Positions 51,107 through 58,977 of a stretch of DNA of 64,000 nucleotides are shown one piece after another; the stretch's first letter is position 1, and each line of letters starts with the position of its first letter. A program made the position numbers and the translations under genes. The DNA comes from Sphingosinicella sp. LHD-64 (lineage in GTDB: Bacteria; Pseudomonadota; Alphaproteobacteria; Sphingomonadales; Sphingomonadaceae). The notes below the pieces were generated by a model, which saw only the letters and a list, made by a program, of their open reading frames with translations, did not search any database and was not told the origin of the DNA. The stretch spans positions 62,001 through 126,000 of the forward strand of contig NZ_JAVIFV010000004.1 of NCBI RefSeq assembly GCF_031157375.1, in the 5' to 3' direction.

Positions 51107-52897
51107 ATGAGCGGGCTCGATCTGTGGCCAATCGGCAATTGCCAGGTGAGCGCGCTGGTCGACGATGCGGCCGGATTCATCTGGGGCTGCCAGCCGCGCG
51201 TCGACGGCGATCCTTTGTTTTGCGCATTGCTCGAGCCGAAGGACCAGGACACGGCACCGCGCGGCCTGTGGCGCATCTCGCTGGAGACTCAGAACTCCGC
51301 CAGCGCCCGCTACATCAAGAACACGCCGATCCTCGTCACGCGGCTGACCGATGCTGACGGTGCCGCCATCGACGTCTACGACTTCTGCCCGCGCTTCGAA
51401 CGCTCGGGGCGAATGTATCGCCCGGTCGCGTTCGTGCGGGTCGTCCGGCCGGTGTCCGGTGCGCCGCGCCTCAAGGTCGATCTCGACCCTGCCACCGACT
51501 GGGGGGCGGCAGCCGCCGAGCGGACCAGCGGCACCAACCATATCCGTTACCTGCTGAAGCCCCAGCCGCTCAGGCTCACCACCGACGCGCCCATCATCCA
51601 CCTGCTCGAAGGGCGCAGCTTCCGGATCGAGAAGGACCTGCATTTCTTCCTCGGGCCGGACGAGCCCTTCGTCGGCAATGTGACGCAGGTGCTGGCGACG
51701 ATGCTGCACCAGACCGCGGACCATTGGCGCGACTGGGTGCGCGGCCTCGCCATCCCGCTGGAATGGCAGCGCACCGTGATCCGAGCCGCGATCACGCTGA
51801 AGCTGTGCCAGCACGAGGAGACCGGCGCGATCGTCGCCGCGCTCACCACCTCGATCCCCGAGGCGGCCAATTCGGGGCGCAACTGGGACTATCGCTACTG
51901 CTGGATCCGCGACGCCTATTATACCGTGCAGGCGCTGAACCGGCTCGGCGCGCTCGACGTGCTGGAGGGCTATCTCTCGTACCTGCGCAACATCGTCGAC
52001 GAGGCGCGGGGCGGGCACATCCAGCCGCTCTATGCCGTATCCGGCGAGCCGAAGCTGGAAGAGAGGATTGCCGAGCGGCTGACCGGCTATCGCGGCATGG
52101 GGCCAGTCCGGATCGGCAACGCCGCCTACACCCAGGTCCAGCACGACGCCTACGGCCAGATCGTCCTTTCCAACACCCACGCCTTCTTCGACGAGCGGCT
52201 GCTGCGCAAGGCGACGGCGGAGGATTTCGTCTCGCTGGAGCGGGTCGGCGAGCGGGCATGGGAAACCTATGACCAGCCCGATGCCGGCCTGTGGGAGTTC
52301 CGTACGCGTACCTCGGTCCATACCTATTCCTCGGTGATGAGCTGGGCCGCGTGCGACCGGCTCGCCAACATTGCTCGGGAGCTGGGCATCGGCGAGCGCG
52401 AGGCGGTCTGGCGCGAACGCGCCGACGCGGTCCGCGCGTCGATCGAGGAGAAGGCCTGGCTGCCCGACGCGCAGCGCTTTGCCGCGACCTTCGGCGGTGG
52501 TGAGCTCGATGCGAGTCTGCTGCAACTTCTCGACATGCGTTTCCTCGCCGCCGACGATCCCCGGTTCGTCGCCACGTTCGAAGCGGTCGAGAACGGCCTG
52601 AGGCGCGGCGAGCATATGCTGCGCTACGCCAGCGAAGACGATTTCGGCCTGCCGGAGACCGCGTTCAACTTCTGCACCTTCTGGCTGATCGAGGCGCTGC
52701 ATCTCGTCGGGCGGGGCGACGAGGCGCGCGCCCTTTACGGCAAGATGCTGGAACGGCTGACGCCCGCAGGCCTCCTTTCGGAGGACACCGACTTCGAAAC
52801 CGGCGAGCTTTGGGGGAACTACCCGCAGACCTATTCGCTTGTTGGCATCATCAATTGCGCGGGGCTTCTGTCCCGTCCCTGGACTGCTGTCAGATGA
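51107..52897 (+). CDS. Glycoside hydrolase family 15 protein (possible trehalase)
   Basis: ATG 51107 gives 596 residues. An N-terminal beta-sandwich (about 1-240) precedes the (alpha/alpha)6 barrel with GH15 motifs: ATTSIPEAANSGRNWDYRYC, WIRDAYYTVQALNRLG, GHIQPLYAVSGEPKLEER (catalytic acid region), and EDTDFETGELWGNYPQTYSL (catalytic base Glu). GH15 contains glucoamylases and bacterial trehalases. Coupling by ATGA to otsA and proximity to otsB favour trehalose or a related glucoside as substrate; this is inference from context. There is no signal peptide, so it acts in the cytoplasm. Confidence 0.9.
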   Translation: MSGLDLWPIGNCQVSALVDDAAGFIWGCQPRVDGDPLFCALLEPKDQDTAPRGLWRISLETQNSASARYIKNTPILVTRLTDADGAAIDVYDFCPRFERSGRMYRPVAFVRVVRPVSGAPRLKVDLDPATDWGAAAAERTSGTNHIRYLLKPQPLRLTTDAPIIHLLEGRSFRIEKDLHFFLGPDEPFVGNVTQVLATMLHQTADHWRDWVRGLAIPLEWQRTVIRAAITLKLCQHEETGAIVAALTTSIPEAANSGRNWDYRYCWIRDAYYTVQALNRLGALDVLEGYLSYLRNIVDEARGGHIQPLYAVSGEPKLEERIAERLTGYRGMGPVRIGNAAYTQVQHDAYGQIVLSNTHAFFDERLLRKATAEDFVSLERVGERAWETYDQPDAGLWEFRTRTSVHTYSSVMSWAACDRLANIARELGIGEREAVWRERADAVRASIEEKAWLPDAQRFAATFGGGELDASLLQLLDMRFLAADDPRFVATFEAVENGLRRGEHMLRYASEDDFGLPETAFNFCTFWLIEALHLVGRGDEARALYGKMLERLTPAGLLSEDTDFETGELWGNYPQTYSLVGIINCAGLLSRPWTAVR

Positions 52898-54315
52898 GCC
52901 GCCTGATCGTCATCTCCAACCGCGTCTCGACGCCCAAGCCGCGCAGCGCGGGTGCGCAGGGCGGGCTCGCCGTCGCGCTGTCGGCCGCCTTGCGCGAATA
53001 TCGCGGCATCTGGTTCGGCTGGTCGGGCGGGAAGACCGACGAATTCACCGGCCAGATCAACCTCCACCGCGAGGACGGCGTCACCACCGCGACGATCGAC
53101 CTCGAGGAGCAGGACGTCGACGAATATTATAACGGCTACGCCAACCGGACGCTCTGGCCGCTCTTCCATTACCGGATCGACCTCGCCGAATATGATCGCA
53201 GCTTCGGCAGCGGCTACGAGCGGGTCAACGAGCGGTTCGCGGAGACCGTCACGCCGCTGGTCGAGCCCGACGACCTCGTCTGGGTGCACGACTATCACCT
53301 GATCCCCCTCGGCCAGCAGCTCCGCCAGCGCGGGCTCAGGAACCGGATCGGCTTCTTCCTCCACATCCCCTGGCCGCCGCACCGGTTGATGGTGTCGCTG
53401 CCCTTCCATCAGCGGCTGGTCCGCTCGATGCTCGCCTACGATCTGATCGGCTTCCAGTGTGCCGAATGGCTGGAGAGCTTCCACCATTATATCACCCGCG
53501 AACTGGGCGGGACGGTCTTCGACGACGGCATGATCGAGGTCGACGGGCGCCGCGTTCAGACGGCCGCCTTCCCGATCGGCGTCGACGTGGCCGAGTTCGA
53601 GGCCGCGATGGAGACGCAGGACGCGCGCAACGCGTTCGAGACGCTGAAGCGCAGCCTCGAAGACAAGAAGGTCGTGATCGGGGTCGACCGGCTCGATTAT
53701 TCGAAGGGGATCGAGGAGCGGTTCCTCGGCTATCGCCGCTTCCTCGAGGAGAATCCCGACTGGCACGGCAAGGTGTCGCTGCTCCAGATCGCGCCGCCGT
53801 CGCGCGGGGAGGTCCACACCTACGAGACGATCCGCGACACGCTCGACGGCCTGTCGGGGCGGATCAACGGCGAGTTCGCCCATGTCGACTGGGTGCCGAT
53901 CCGCTACGTCAACCAGGGCTATCCGCGCGAGGGCCTCGCCGGTTTCTATCGCGCCTCGGACGTGGCGCTGGTGACGCCGCTCAGGGACGGAATGAACCTC
54001 GTCGCCAAGGAATATGTTGCGGCGCAGGATCCCGCCGATCCCGGCGTCCTCATCCTCTCGCGCTTCGCCGGGGCTGCGCACCAGCTGGGCGAGGCGATCC
54101 TGATCAACCCCTACAGCAAGGACGAGGTCTCGGACGCGATCCGCAGCGCGCTCACCATGCCCAAGGCCGAGCGGCGGCGGCGCTGGGAGGCGTTGATCGA
54201 CAATGTCCGGCGCGAGGATGTGCTGTCGTGGCGCCACGCCTTCGTTGCTGCGCTGGCGGGCGACCAGGTCGAGACGCCGGAGCCCGAGCCGGAGACGGGA
54301 GAAGTGGCGGTTTAG
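52894..54315 (+). CDS. otsA: Alpha,alpha-trehalose-phosphate synthase (UDP/GDP-forming)
   Basis: The product has 473 residues of the GT20 family. It begins MSRLIVISNRVSTPKPRSAG with the G-G-L-A loop after it, then VWVHDYHLIPLGQQLRQRG, FFLHIPWPPHRLMVSLPFHQ, the phosphate-binding GVDRLDYSKGIEERFLGY and VTPLRDGMNLVAKEYVAAQD, all catalytic OtsA signatures. It joins UDP-glucose (or GDP-glucose) and glucose 6-phosphate to trehalose 6-phosphate for osmo- and desiccation protection. It is translationally coupled to the GH15 gene (52894-52897), and its stop overlaps that of the convergent M24 peptidase. Confidence 0.96.
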   Translation: MSRLIVISNRVSTPKPRSAGAQGGLAVALSAALREYRGIWFGWSGGKTDEFTGQINLHREDGVTTATIDLEEQDVDEYYNGYANRTLWPLFHYRIDLAEYDRSFGSGYERVNERFAETVTPLVEPDDLVWVHDYHLIPLGQQLRQRGLRNRIGFFLHIPWPPHRLMVSLPFHQRLVRSMLAYDLIGFQCAEWLESFHHYITRELGGTVFDDGMIEVDGRRVQTAAFPIGVDVAEFEAAMETQDARNAFETLKRSLEDKKVVIGVDRLDYSKGIEERFLGYRRFLEENPDWHGKVSLLQIAPPSRGEVHTYETIRDTLDGLSGRINGEFAHVDWVPIRYVNQGYPREGLAGFYRASDVALVTPLRDGMNLVAKEYVAAQDPADPGVLILSRFAGAAHQLGEAILINPYSKDEVSDAIRSALTMPKAERRRRWEALIDNVRREDVLSWRHAFVAALAGDQVETPEPEPETGEVAV

Positions 54316-55511
54316 CCGAAGGGCTCGTCGATCGAGGGCGAAGGCCGGGTGAACCAGGCGGCGCCGTCCTCGGTCACGTGGAGATGGTCCTCGAGGCGGA
54401 TGCCGAAGCGATCGGGGACTACGATCATCGGCTCGTTCGAGAAGCACATGCCGGGCGCGAGCGGCGTCCTGTCGCCGCGCACCAGGTAGGCGGGCTCGTG
54501 GATCGAGAGGCCGATGCCGTGGCCGGTGCGGTGCGGCAGGCCCGGCAGCTGATAGTCGGGGCCGAGGCCGGCGCGTTCCAGAACGCGGCGGGCGGCGGCG
54601 TCGACCGCCTCGCACGGAAGGCCCGGCTCGACCGCGTCGAAGGCGGCCTGCTGCGCTTCCTGCTCCAGGGACCAGATCGACCGCTGCTCGTCGCTCGCCC
54701 GGCCGAAGACATAGGTGCGGGTGATGTCGCTGTGATAGCCCTCGATCGTGCAGCCGGTGTCGATCAGCACGACATCGCCCGCGGCCAGCGCGGCATCGCC
54801 GGGGAGGCCGTGCGGGAAAGCGGTGGAGCGGCCAAACTGCACGATGCAGAAGCTGGAGCCGGCGGCGCCGAGCGCGCGATGCGCCTCGTCGATGAAGCGA
54901 CGCACCTCGCTCTGGCGGATGCCCTCGTGGAGGATGCGCGCGGCACGGCGTTGCACCTCCAGCGTCATCGCCTTGGCCTGGCGCATAAGGGCGAGCTCGG
55001 CCGGCGATTTCGTCATCCGGCAGCCGTCGATCACGGCGGATCCCTCGATGATCTCCACGTGCGGCGCGGCGCGGCGGATGCGGTCGACGAAGAGGAAGGC
55101 CAGCGCGGGGTCGACCGCAAGGCGGGTCGCGCCGAGATCGCGCAGGGCGCCCGCGACCAGCCCGGACGGGCTCTCGTCCTCCTGCCAGAGACGGATGTCG
55201 GCGTCGATGTGAAGATCGGCCTCGAGGCTGCCGAGCTCGAAATGCGGGCAGACGAGGATGGGTTCGCCCGTCACCGGGAGCAGCAGCGCGACAAGGCGCT
55301 CGCTCGCGCCCCAAGGTACGCCGGCGAAGTAGCGCAGGCTCATGCCCGCCCCGACGAGGAGTGCCTCGGCGCCCGTGTCGCGCGTGAGGCGGCGGGCTTT
55401 TTCGAGCCGCGCCAGCCGCTCTTCGCGGCCGATGGACTGGGCGGGCTCCGTCCAGGGTCGGAGACCGGCGAGCTGTTCCCTTGCGGTCGAGCCGCCGATC
55501 CCCTTCGTCAT
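54312..55511 (-). CDS. M24-family Xaa-Pro peptidase
   Basis: The product has 399 residues with a creatinase/prolidase fold. The N-terminal domain ends near residue 170; the pita-bread catalytic domain has the five metal ligands in DTGCTIEGYHSDITRTYVFG (two Asp), LPHRTGHGIGLSIHEPAYLV (His), CFSNEPMIVV (Glu) and GIRLEDHLHVTEDG (Glu). It cleaves N-terminal residues next to proline. There is no signal peptide, so it is cytoplasmic. It follows the glycine-zipper gene on the same strand with only 16 bases between, a likely operon. Confidence 0.94.
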   Translation of the reverse strand: MTKGIGGSTAREQLAGLRPWTEPAQSIGREERLARLEKARRLTRDTGAEALLVGAGMSLRYFAGVPWGASERLVALLLPVTGEPILVCPHFELGSLEADLHIDADIRLWQEDESPSGLVAGALRDLGATRLAVDPALAFLFVDRIRRAAPHVEIIEGSAVIDGCRMTKSPAELALMRQAKAMTLEVQRRAARILHEGIRQSEVRRFIDEAHRALGAAGSSFCIVQFGRSTAFPHGLPGDAALAAGDVVLIDTGCTIEGYHSDITRTYVFGRASDEQRSIWSLEQEAQQAAFDAVEPGLPCEAVDAAARRVLERAGLGPDYQLPGLPHRTGHGIGLSIHEPAYLVRGDRTPLAPGMCFSNEPMIVVPDRFGIRLEDHLHVTEDGAAWFTRPSPSIDEPFG

Positions 55512-55527
55512 TGATCTACCTCAAGCG

Positions 55528-56043
55528 TCAGCGGCAGCGGACCTGGCTCTGCTGCTGCTCGACGGTGCGGCCGAGCAGCGCGCCGAGCACGCCGCCGACG
55601 ATCGTTCCGCCGGCCCGGCTGCGGCCGCCGTCGATCGCGCGGCCGATCAGCGCGCCGGCGCCGGCGCCGATGACGAGGCCGGTCGTGCCGTCGCTGCGGC
55701 GGCAATAATAGCGCCCGTCCGAACCGCGATAGACATGGTCGTTCTCGCTCAGCACCCGCTCCTGATAGCGCGGATCGTCGCGATAATAGCGGGACGCGTC
55801 ATAGTCGCGGACATAGGCGTCGTCGCCATAGCGGTCGTTGTAGCGATAGTCGTCGCGATACTGGCCCCGGCGGACCGCGTCGTCATAGCGCTGGCGCTCG
55901 CGCTCGTAGAGATCCTGCTCGGCGTCGAAGCGGCGCTGCGCCTGATCCCAGCGGGCCTGCTCCGCCCGGGTCTGGGCCAGAGCGGGGGTGGAAAGCGCGG
56001 AAGCCGAAATGGCCAGCGCCAGTGCAATCTTGGTGATCTTCAT
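55528..56043 (-). CDS. Glycine-zipper 2TM domain envelope protein
   Basis: The product has 171 residues with a signal peptide (MKITKIALALAISASALSTP, cleavage after LA). The middle is an Arg/Tyr/Asp-rich helix (DLYERERQRYDDAVRRGQYR). The C terminus holds a glycine-zipper hairpin, GLVIGAGAGALIGRAIDGGR then GGTIVGGVLGALLGRTVEQQ, as in the 17-kDa surface-antigen (Rick_17kDa_Anti) family. It probably inserts in or spans the outer membrane and supports envelope integrity. A CRR...RCR cysteine pair may close the hairpin. Confidence 0.88.
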   Translation of the reverse strand: MKITKIALALAISASALSTPALAQTRAEQARWDQAQRRFDAEQDLYERERQRYDDAVRRGQYRDDYRYNDRYGDDAYVRDYDASRYYRDDPRYQERVLSENDHVYRGSDGRYYCRRSDGTTGLVIGAGAGALIGRAIDGGRSRAGGTIVGGVLGALLGRTVEQQQSQVRCR

Positions 56044-56172
56044 CCCCGTGTCTCCTTACGCTACCGTCACATCATTCTCGCATGCCGGCGGTGCAAAGCC
56101 AAGCTGCGAGGCCCTCTTATACCCTAGCGCGCGACCGGCCGGGCGGTTCCGGGCGCGCGCTTCACGAAGCCC

Positions 56173-56622
56173 CTAGCCGCAATGCTGAAAGAAGCGGGCG
56201 ATCCGGTCGCGCTGCGGCTGCGTGGCGTTCATCCGCTCGACCGCGCCATCAGCGGTCAGCGCCAGCTCTCCGGTCGCGAGGAAGCGCTTCAGCACCCGAT
56301 CCTGCGAGGACACGATGGTGCTGAGATAGGGAAGCTCGTCCGTCCGCAGGGTTCCGGAATAGGTGGCGTCGATCGGTCCCGACGACAGGCGGAATTCGGG
56401 CCGGGCATCGGCGGGCGGAATGCGCCAGAGGGTGATCCGGCCCGATCCGCGATCGCAGGTCATGCCGAGATGCACGGCGTCGGTGTCCGGAAGTTCGAAG
56501 GCGAGGGTCATCGACTCGTCATCGCCGCGAATATTCCATTCGAGTCCGTCGCCGTTCTGGGCAGCCAGCGGTGCCGCGAGGCCGAAGGCGGCCGTGATGA
56601 GCAGAGGGGACCAACAACGCAT
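56173..56622 (-). CDS. Small secreted hypothetical protein
   Basis: ATG 56622 gives a 149-residue protein with a signal peptide (MRCWSPLLITAAFGLAAPLA, then AQN). The mature chain reads LEWNIRGDDESMTLAFELPD and HLGMTCDRGSGRITLWRIPP, then ends with an alpha-helical tail and a final Cys (FFQHCG); two cysteines could pair. The fold may be a beta-sandwich of the lipoprotein or invasion-associated type, but I recognise no family. An upstream in-frame ATG at 56706 would add a basic, non-signal-like stretch and is rejected. Confidence 0.72.
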   Translation of the reverse strand: MRCWSPLLITAAFGLAAPLAAQNGDGLEWNIRGDDESMTLAFELPDTDAVHLGMTCDRGSGRITLWRIPPADARPEFRLSSGPIDATYSGTLRTDELPYLSTIVSSQDRVLKRFLATGELALTADGAVERMNATQPQRDRIARFFQHCG

Positions 56623-56708
56623 CACAAATTCTCCGCCGCGCCGCCGCTCTCTAGGCCGGACCCTGCTTTCGCGGGGCTGAACGATGTGCGCGCCCGGCAG
56701 TGTCATCG

Positions 56709-56753
56709 TGGCGCGCCCGGCAGGATTCGAACCTGCGACCCCAAGCTTAGAAG
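56709..56753 (-). other. 3' half of tRNA-Arg(TCT): integration site (att) of the adjacent element
   Basis: Read on the minus strand, 45 bases give the anticodon loop CTTCTAA (anticodon TCT), the 3' anticodon strand, a T-arm (GCAGG-TTCGAAT-CCTGC), the acceptor strand CGGGCGC, discriminator G and encoded CCA (56709-56711). The 5' half is missing: bases beyond 56753 cannot pair with the anticodon stem. The break in the anticodon loop next to a tyrosine integrase is typical of an attL/attR site, so the intact tRNA gene should lie at the far end of the element, outside this window. Confidence 0.85.
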
Positions 56754-56767
56754 TGGCGACGGTTTAC

Positions 56768-56792
56768 TTTCGCCTACTTTCGGCTAGTTTCA
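56768..56792 (+). repeat. Arm-like direct repeat near att, copy 1
   Basis: 25 bases beginning TTTCGCCTACTTTCGGCTAG match 57021-57045 at 23 of 25 positions. It lies 15 bases inside the element from the tRNA break and may be an integrase or excisionase arm site. Confidence 0.6.
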
Positions 56793-57149
56793 ATGAGCTT
56801 CGGAAATCAAAGCCTTAGCCATTTTGAACTTTCAGGTATATTCGGTGAGTTTCGGGTAGATGTATCTAAGCTGCTTACTTTCTGATTACTCAGCCGACAG
56901 GTTTGTCTCGATGGTATCGCCCCGGACTAACACCGGATGCGACTCGGATCTGATGATCCAAATATGCCAAGCCTCATCACGATTCGACCAGGCCGGGAAA
57001 CTCGATCACACGGACCCATCTTTCGCCTACGTTCGGCTAGCTTCACCTAGCGTCAGGTAGGTTCCAAAATAATTGTTATCTATCAATGCCTTGGGTGGCA
57101 TAAACATTGTCTCCATTGTCTGAGTCGCTCAGAATGAACGTTAGCCGAT
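56793..57149. other. attP-like non-coding region of the island
   Basis: No gene is supportable between the tRNA half and the integrase. The region is more A+T-rich than the rest of the window, carries the repeated TTTCGCCTAC/TTCGGCTAG words, and ends with the promoter and start of the integrase gene. Confidence 0.5.
57021..57045 (+). repeat. Arm-like direct repeat near att, copy 2
   Basis: 25 bases beginning TTTCGCCTACGTTCGGCTAG, a direct copy of 56768-56792, 105 bases upstream of the integrase start. Degenerate relatives (for example GTGAGTTTCGGGTAG near 56845) lie between them. Confidence 0.6.
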
Positions 57150-58493
57150 ATGCCAACCATCAAGGTCTCTAAGCGGACTGTCGAAGCGGCGCCGATCCCG
57201 GTTGGGAAAGACGCCTTCTACTGGGACAGCAAAATCTCTGGCTTTGGCATCCGCGTGACGCCCCGTGGGGTCCGAAGCTACGTCGTCCAGTATCGACTTC
57301 CCGGCCAGAATTCTCGCCGGCTGACGCTGGGAAGGCACAACAGTCCTTGGACACCAGATCAGGCCCGCACCTACGCCATCGATCTGCTCACGGAGGTTCG
57401 CAAGGGGGTCGATCCCCTTCAGGTGCGGCGCGACCGTGCCCGCGCGGCCAAGGAGATGCGCTTCGACCGCTATGTCGAGGATTTCTGCGACAAGTATCTC
57501 AAGGCGGGGTGGCCCGATTCCTGGAGCCTCGCGAAGCGTCGCCTCGACATGTACGCGGTGCCGGTTTTGAGATCGAAGCCATTGCCCGAGATCTCCAAGC
57601 GCGACATCGTGGCAATCATAGATGCCATCCGTGAGCAGCGAGCGTTGGCACGCAACACCCACGCGGTGCTGCGGATGCTGTTCAACTGGGCGGTCGACCG
57701 CGATGACCTCGACCGGTCGCCGATGCATGGTTTGAAGGCGCCGCCGGCGCCGAAAGCGCGACGTCGAGTGTTGAGCCCCGACGAGATTTTGGCGCTCTGG
57801 CTGGCCTCCTACGAACTCAACCCACCGTTCGACACGTTCATTCGGCTTCTCATCTGCACGTTGCAGCGTCGTCAGGAGGTTGCGGCCTTGCCGTGGCTTG
57901 AGCTCAATCAGGATCGGCATTTGTGGCAGCTGGATGGAAGTCGCGCCAAGAATGGAACCTCCCATCTCGTGCCGCTCAACGGCCTGGCGATGGCAGAGCT
58001 CAAACGGCTGGGCTGGAAGAATCATGGGCTGGTTCTGACCACCACGGGCGAAACGCCGATCAGCGGCTTCAGCAAGCAGAAGGCCAGGCTGGACAAGCTC
58101 TTCGCCAGCCATCTCCAGCGAATTGCCGATGCGCGCGCATCGCTTGAGGACGAAGAGCCGCGCCCGGTCGAGATTGCCCCCTGGGTGCTGCACGACATTC
58201 GTCGCACCGGAACGACGCAATTGCAGGCGCTGGGCATCCCGATCGAAGTCACCGAGCGCTGCATCAACCATGTCGGCACCGAGGTTGCGGGCATCCGCGG
58301 CGTCTACAATCGCTACGATTATCTGGCCGAGAAAAGCCAGGCCTTTCGGGCCTGCGGTGGATTTCTTCAGCGTCTGCTCAACGATAATCCGCTTATCGCC
58401 TTGGCCGAACGGGAGAGACAGGGCCGGGCCACCCAAAAGAATGGCAACGTGGTCTATCTGTCCGAAATGAGGTCCGCAGAACGAAGAGCATGA
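57150..58493 (+). CDS. int: Tyrosine-type site-specific integrase (P4-like)
   Basis: The product has 447 residues with the N-terminal DUF4102-type arm-binding domain (DSKISGFGIRVTPRGVRSYV, LGRHNSPWTPDQARTYAIDL), a core-binding domain (about 105-195) and the catalytic domain. Active-site residues are Arg240/241 (LICTLQRRQEVAAL), Lys267 (SRAKNGTSHLVPL), His348-x-x-Arg351 (LHDIRRTG), His374 (CINHVG) and the nucleophile Tyr386 (GVYNRYDY). It should integrate and excise the element at the tRNA-Arg gene whose 3' half lies at 56709-56753. It appears intact. Confidence 0.95.
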   Translation: MPTIKVSKRTVEAAPIPVGKDAFYWDSKISGFGIRVTPRGVRSYVVQYRLPGQNSRRLTLGRHNSPWTPDQARTYAIDLLTEVRKGVDPLQVRRDRARAAKEMRFDRYVEDFCDKYLKAGWPDSWSLAKRRLDMYAVPVLRSKPLPEISKRDIVAIIDAIREQRALARNTHAVLRMLFNWAVDRDDLDRSPMHGLKAPPAPKARRRVLSPDEILALWLASYELNPPFDTFIRLLICTLQRRQEVAALPWLELNQDRHLWQLDGSRAKNGTSHLVPLNGLAMAELKRLGWKNHGLVLTTTGETPISGFSKQKARLDKLFASHLQRIADARASLEDEEPRPVEIAPWVLHDIRRTGTTQLQALGIPIEVTERCINHVGTEVAGIRGVYNRYDYLAEKSQAFRACGGFLQRLLNDNPLIALAERERQGRATQKNGNVVYLSEMRSAERRA

Positions 58494-58977
58494 TCGTGAT
58501 CAGCCCGTTCAGGGAGTCCGATTTGCGCCCATTGCTGACGCCTTGACCATGATGCCAATTCCTCAAAAGCGGACATGACAAAGGTGATGCGCCGCGACCA
58601 GGCAGTTCGGTCCCTCCTGAGGCATCGCACGCGCGAACTCGGGATCGGTAGCAGCTCGGAGGTGGATAGCTTGCCTGGCACTGCTTGGTGGCTTTCTGAT
58701 AGCGGCCATCGCGAGCGATCTTTGATCCGGCTCCGATGCCCGCCGTCCGGCATTCCCTCAATCGCCCACGGCAGCAACGAAATATCTCGCCGCGCGCGAT
58801 GCCTGGGGCCGGCGGATGAGTCACGACCTGGCGACCGCCATCCGGCTTTCGAGGAGGTGATGGCGGAGGAACCGGACTTTGCTCCGGCGAGAGTCGGCTT
58901 GGCAGATCATTCGCGAATATCGCGACATCTGGGCGCATTGCTGCCGAACGCCTAGCGAGCGGTCCCACCCGCACGCC
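58494..58977. other. Region between the integrase and LuxR-type genes, no intact gene
   Basis: These 484 bases contain only short, uncharacteristic frames. One plus-strand frame reads PAFEEVMAEEPDFAPARVGL near 58848-58908, which resembles a TPR-type repeat, but its surroundings do not, so an eroded gene fragment is possible. I see no RNA gene or repeat. Confidence 0.4.

Noticed and set aside
58494-58977. A functional gene between the integrase and the LuxR-type gene
   Set aside because: Frames are short, lack recognisable starts with ribosome-binding sites, and only a TPR-like scrap (58848-58908) is suggestive.
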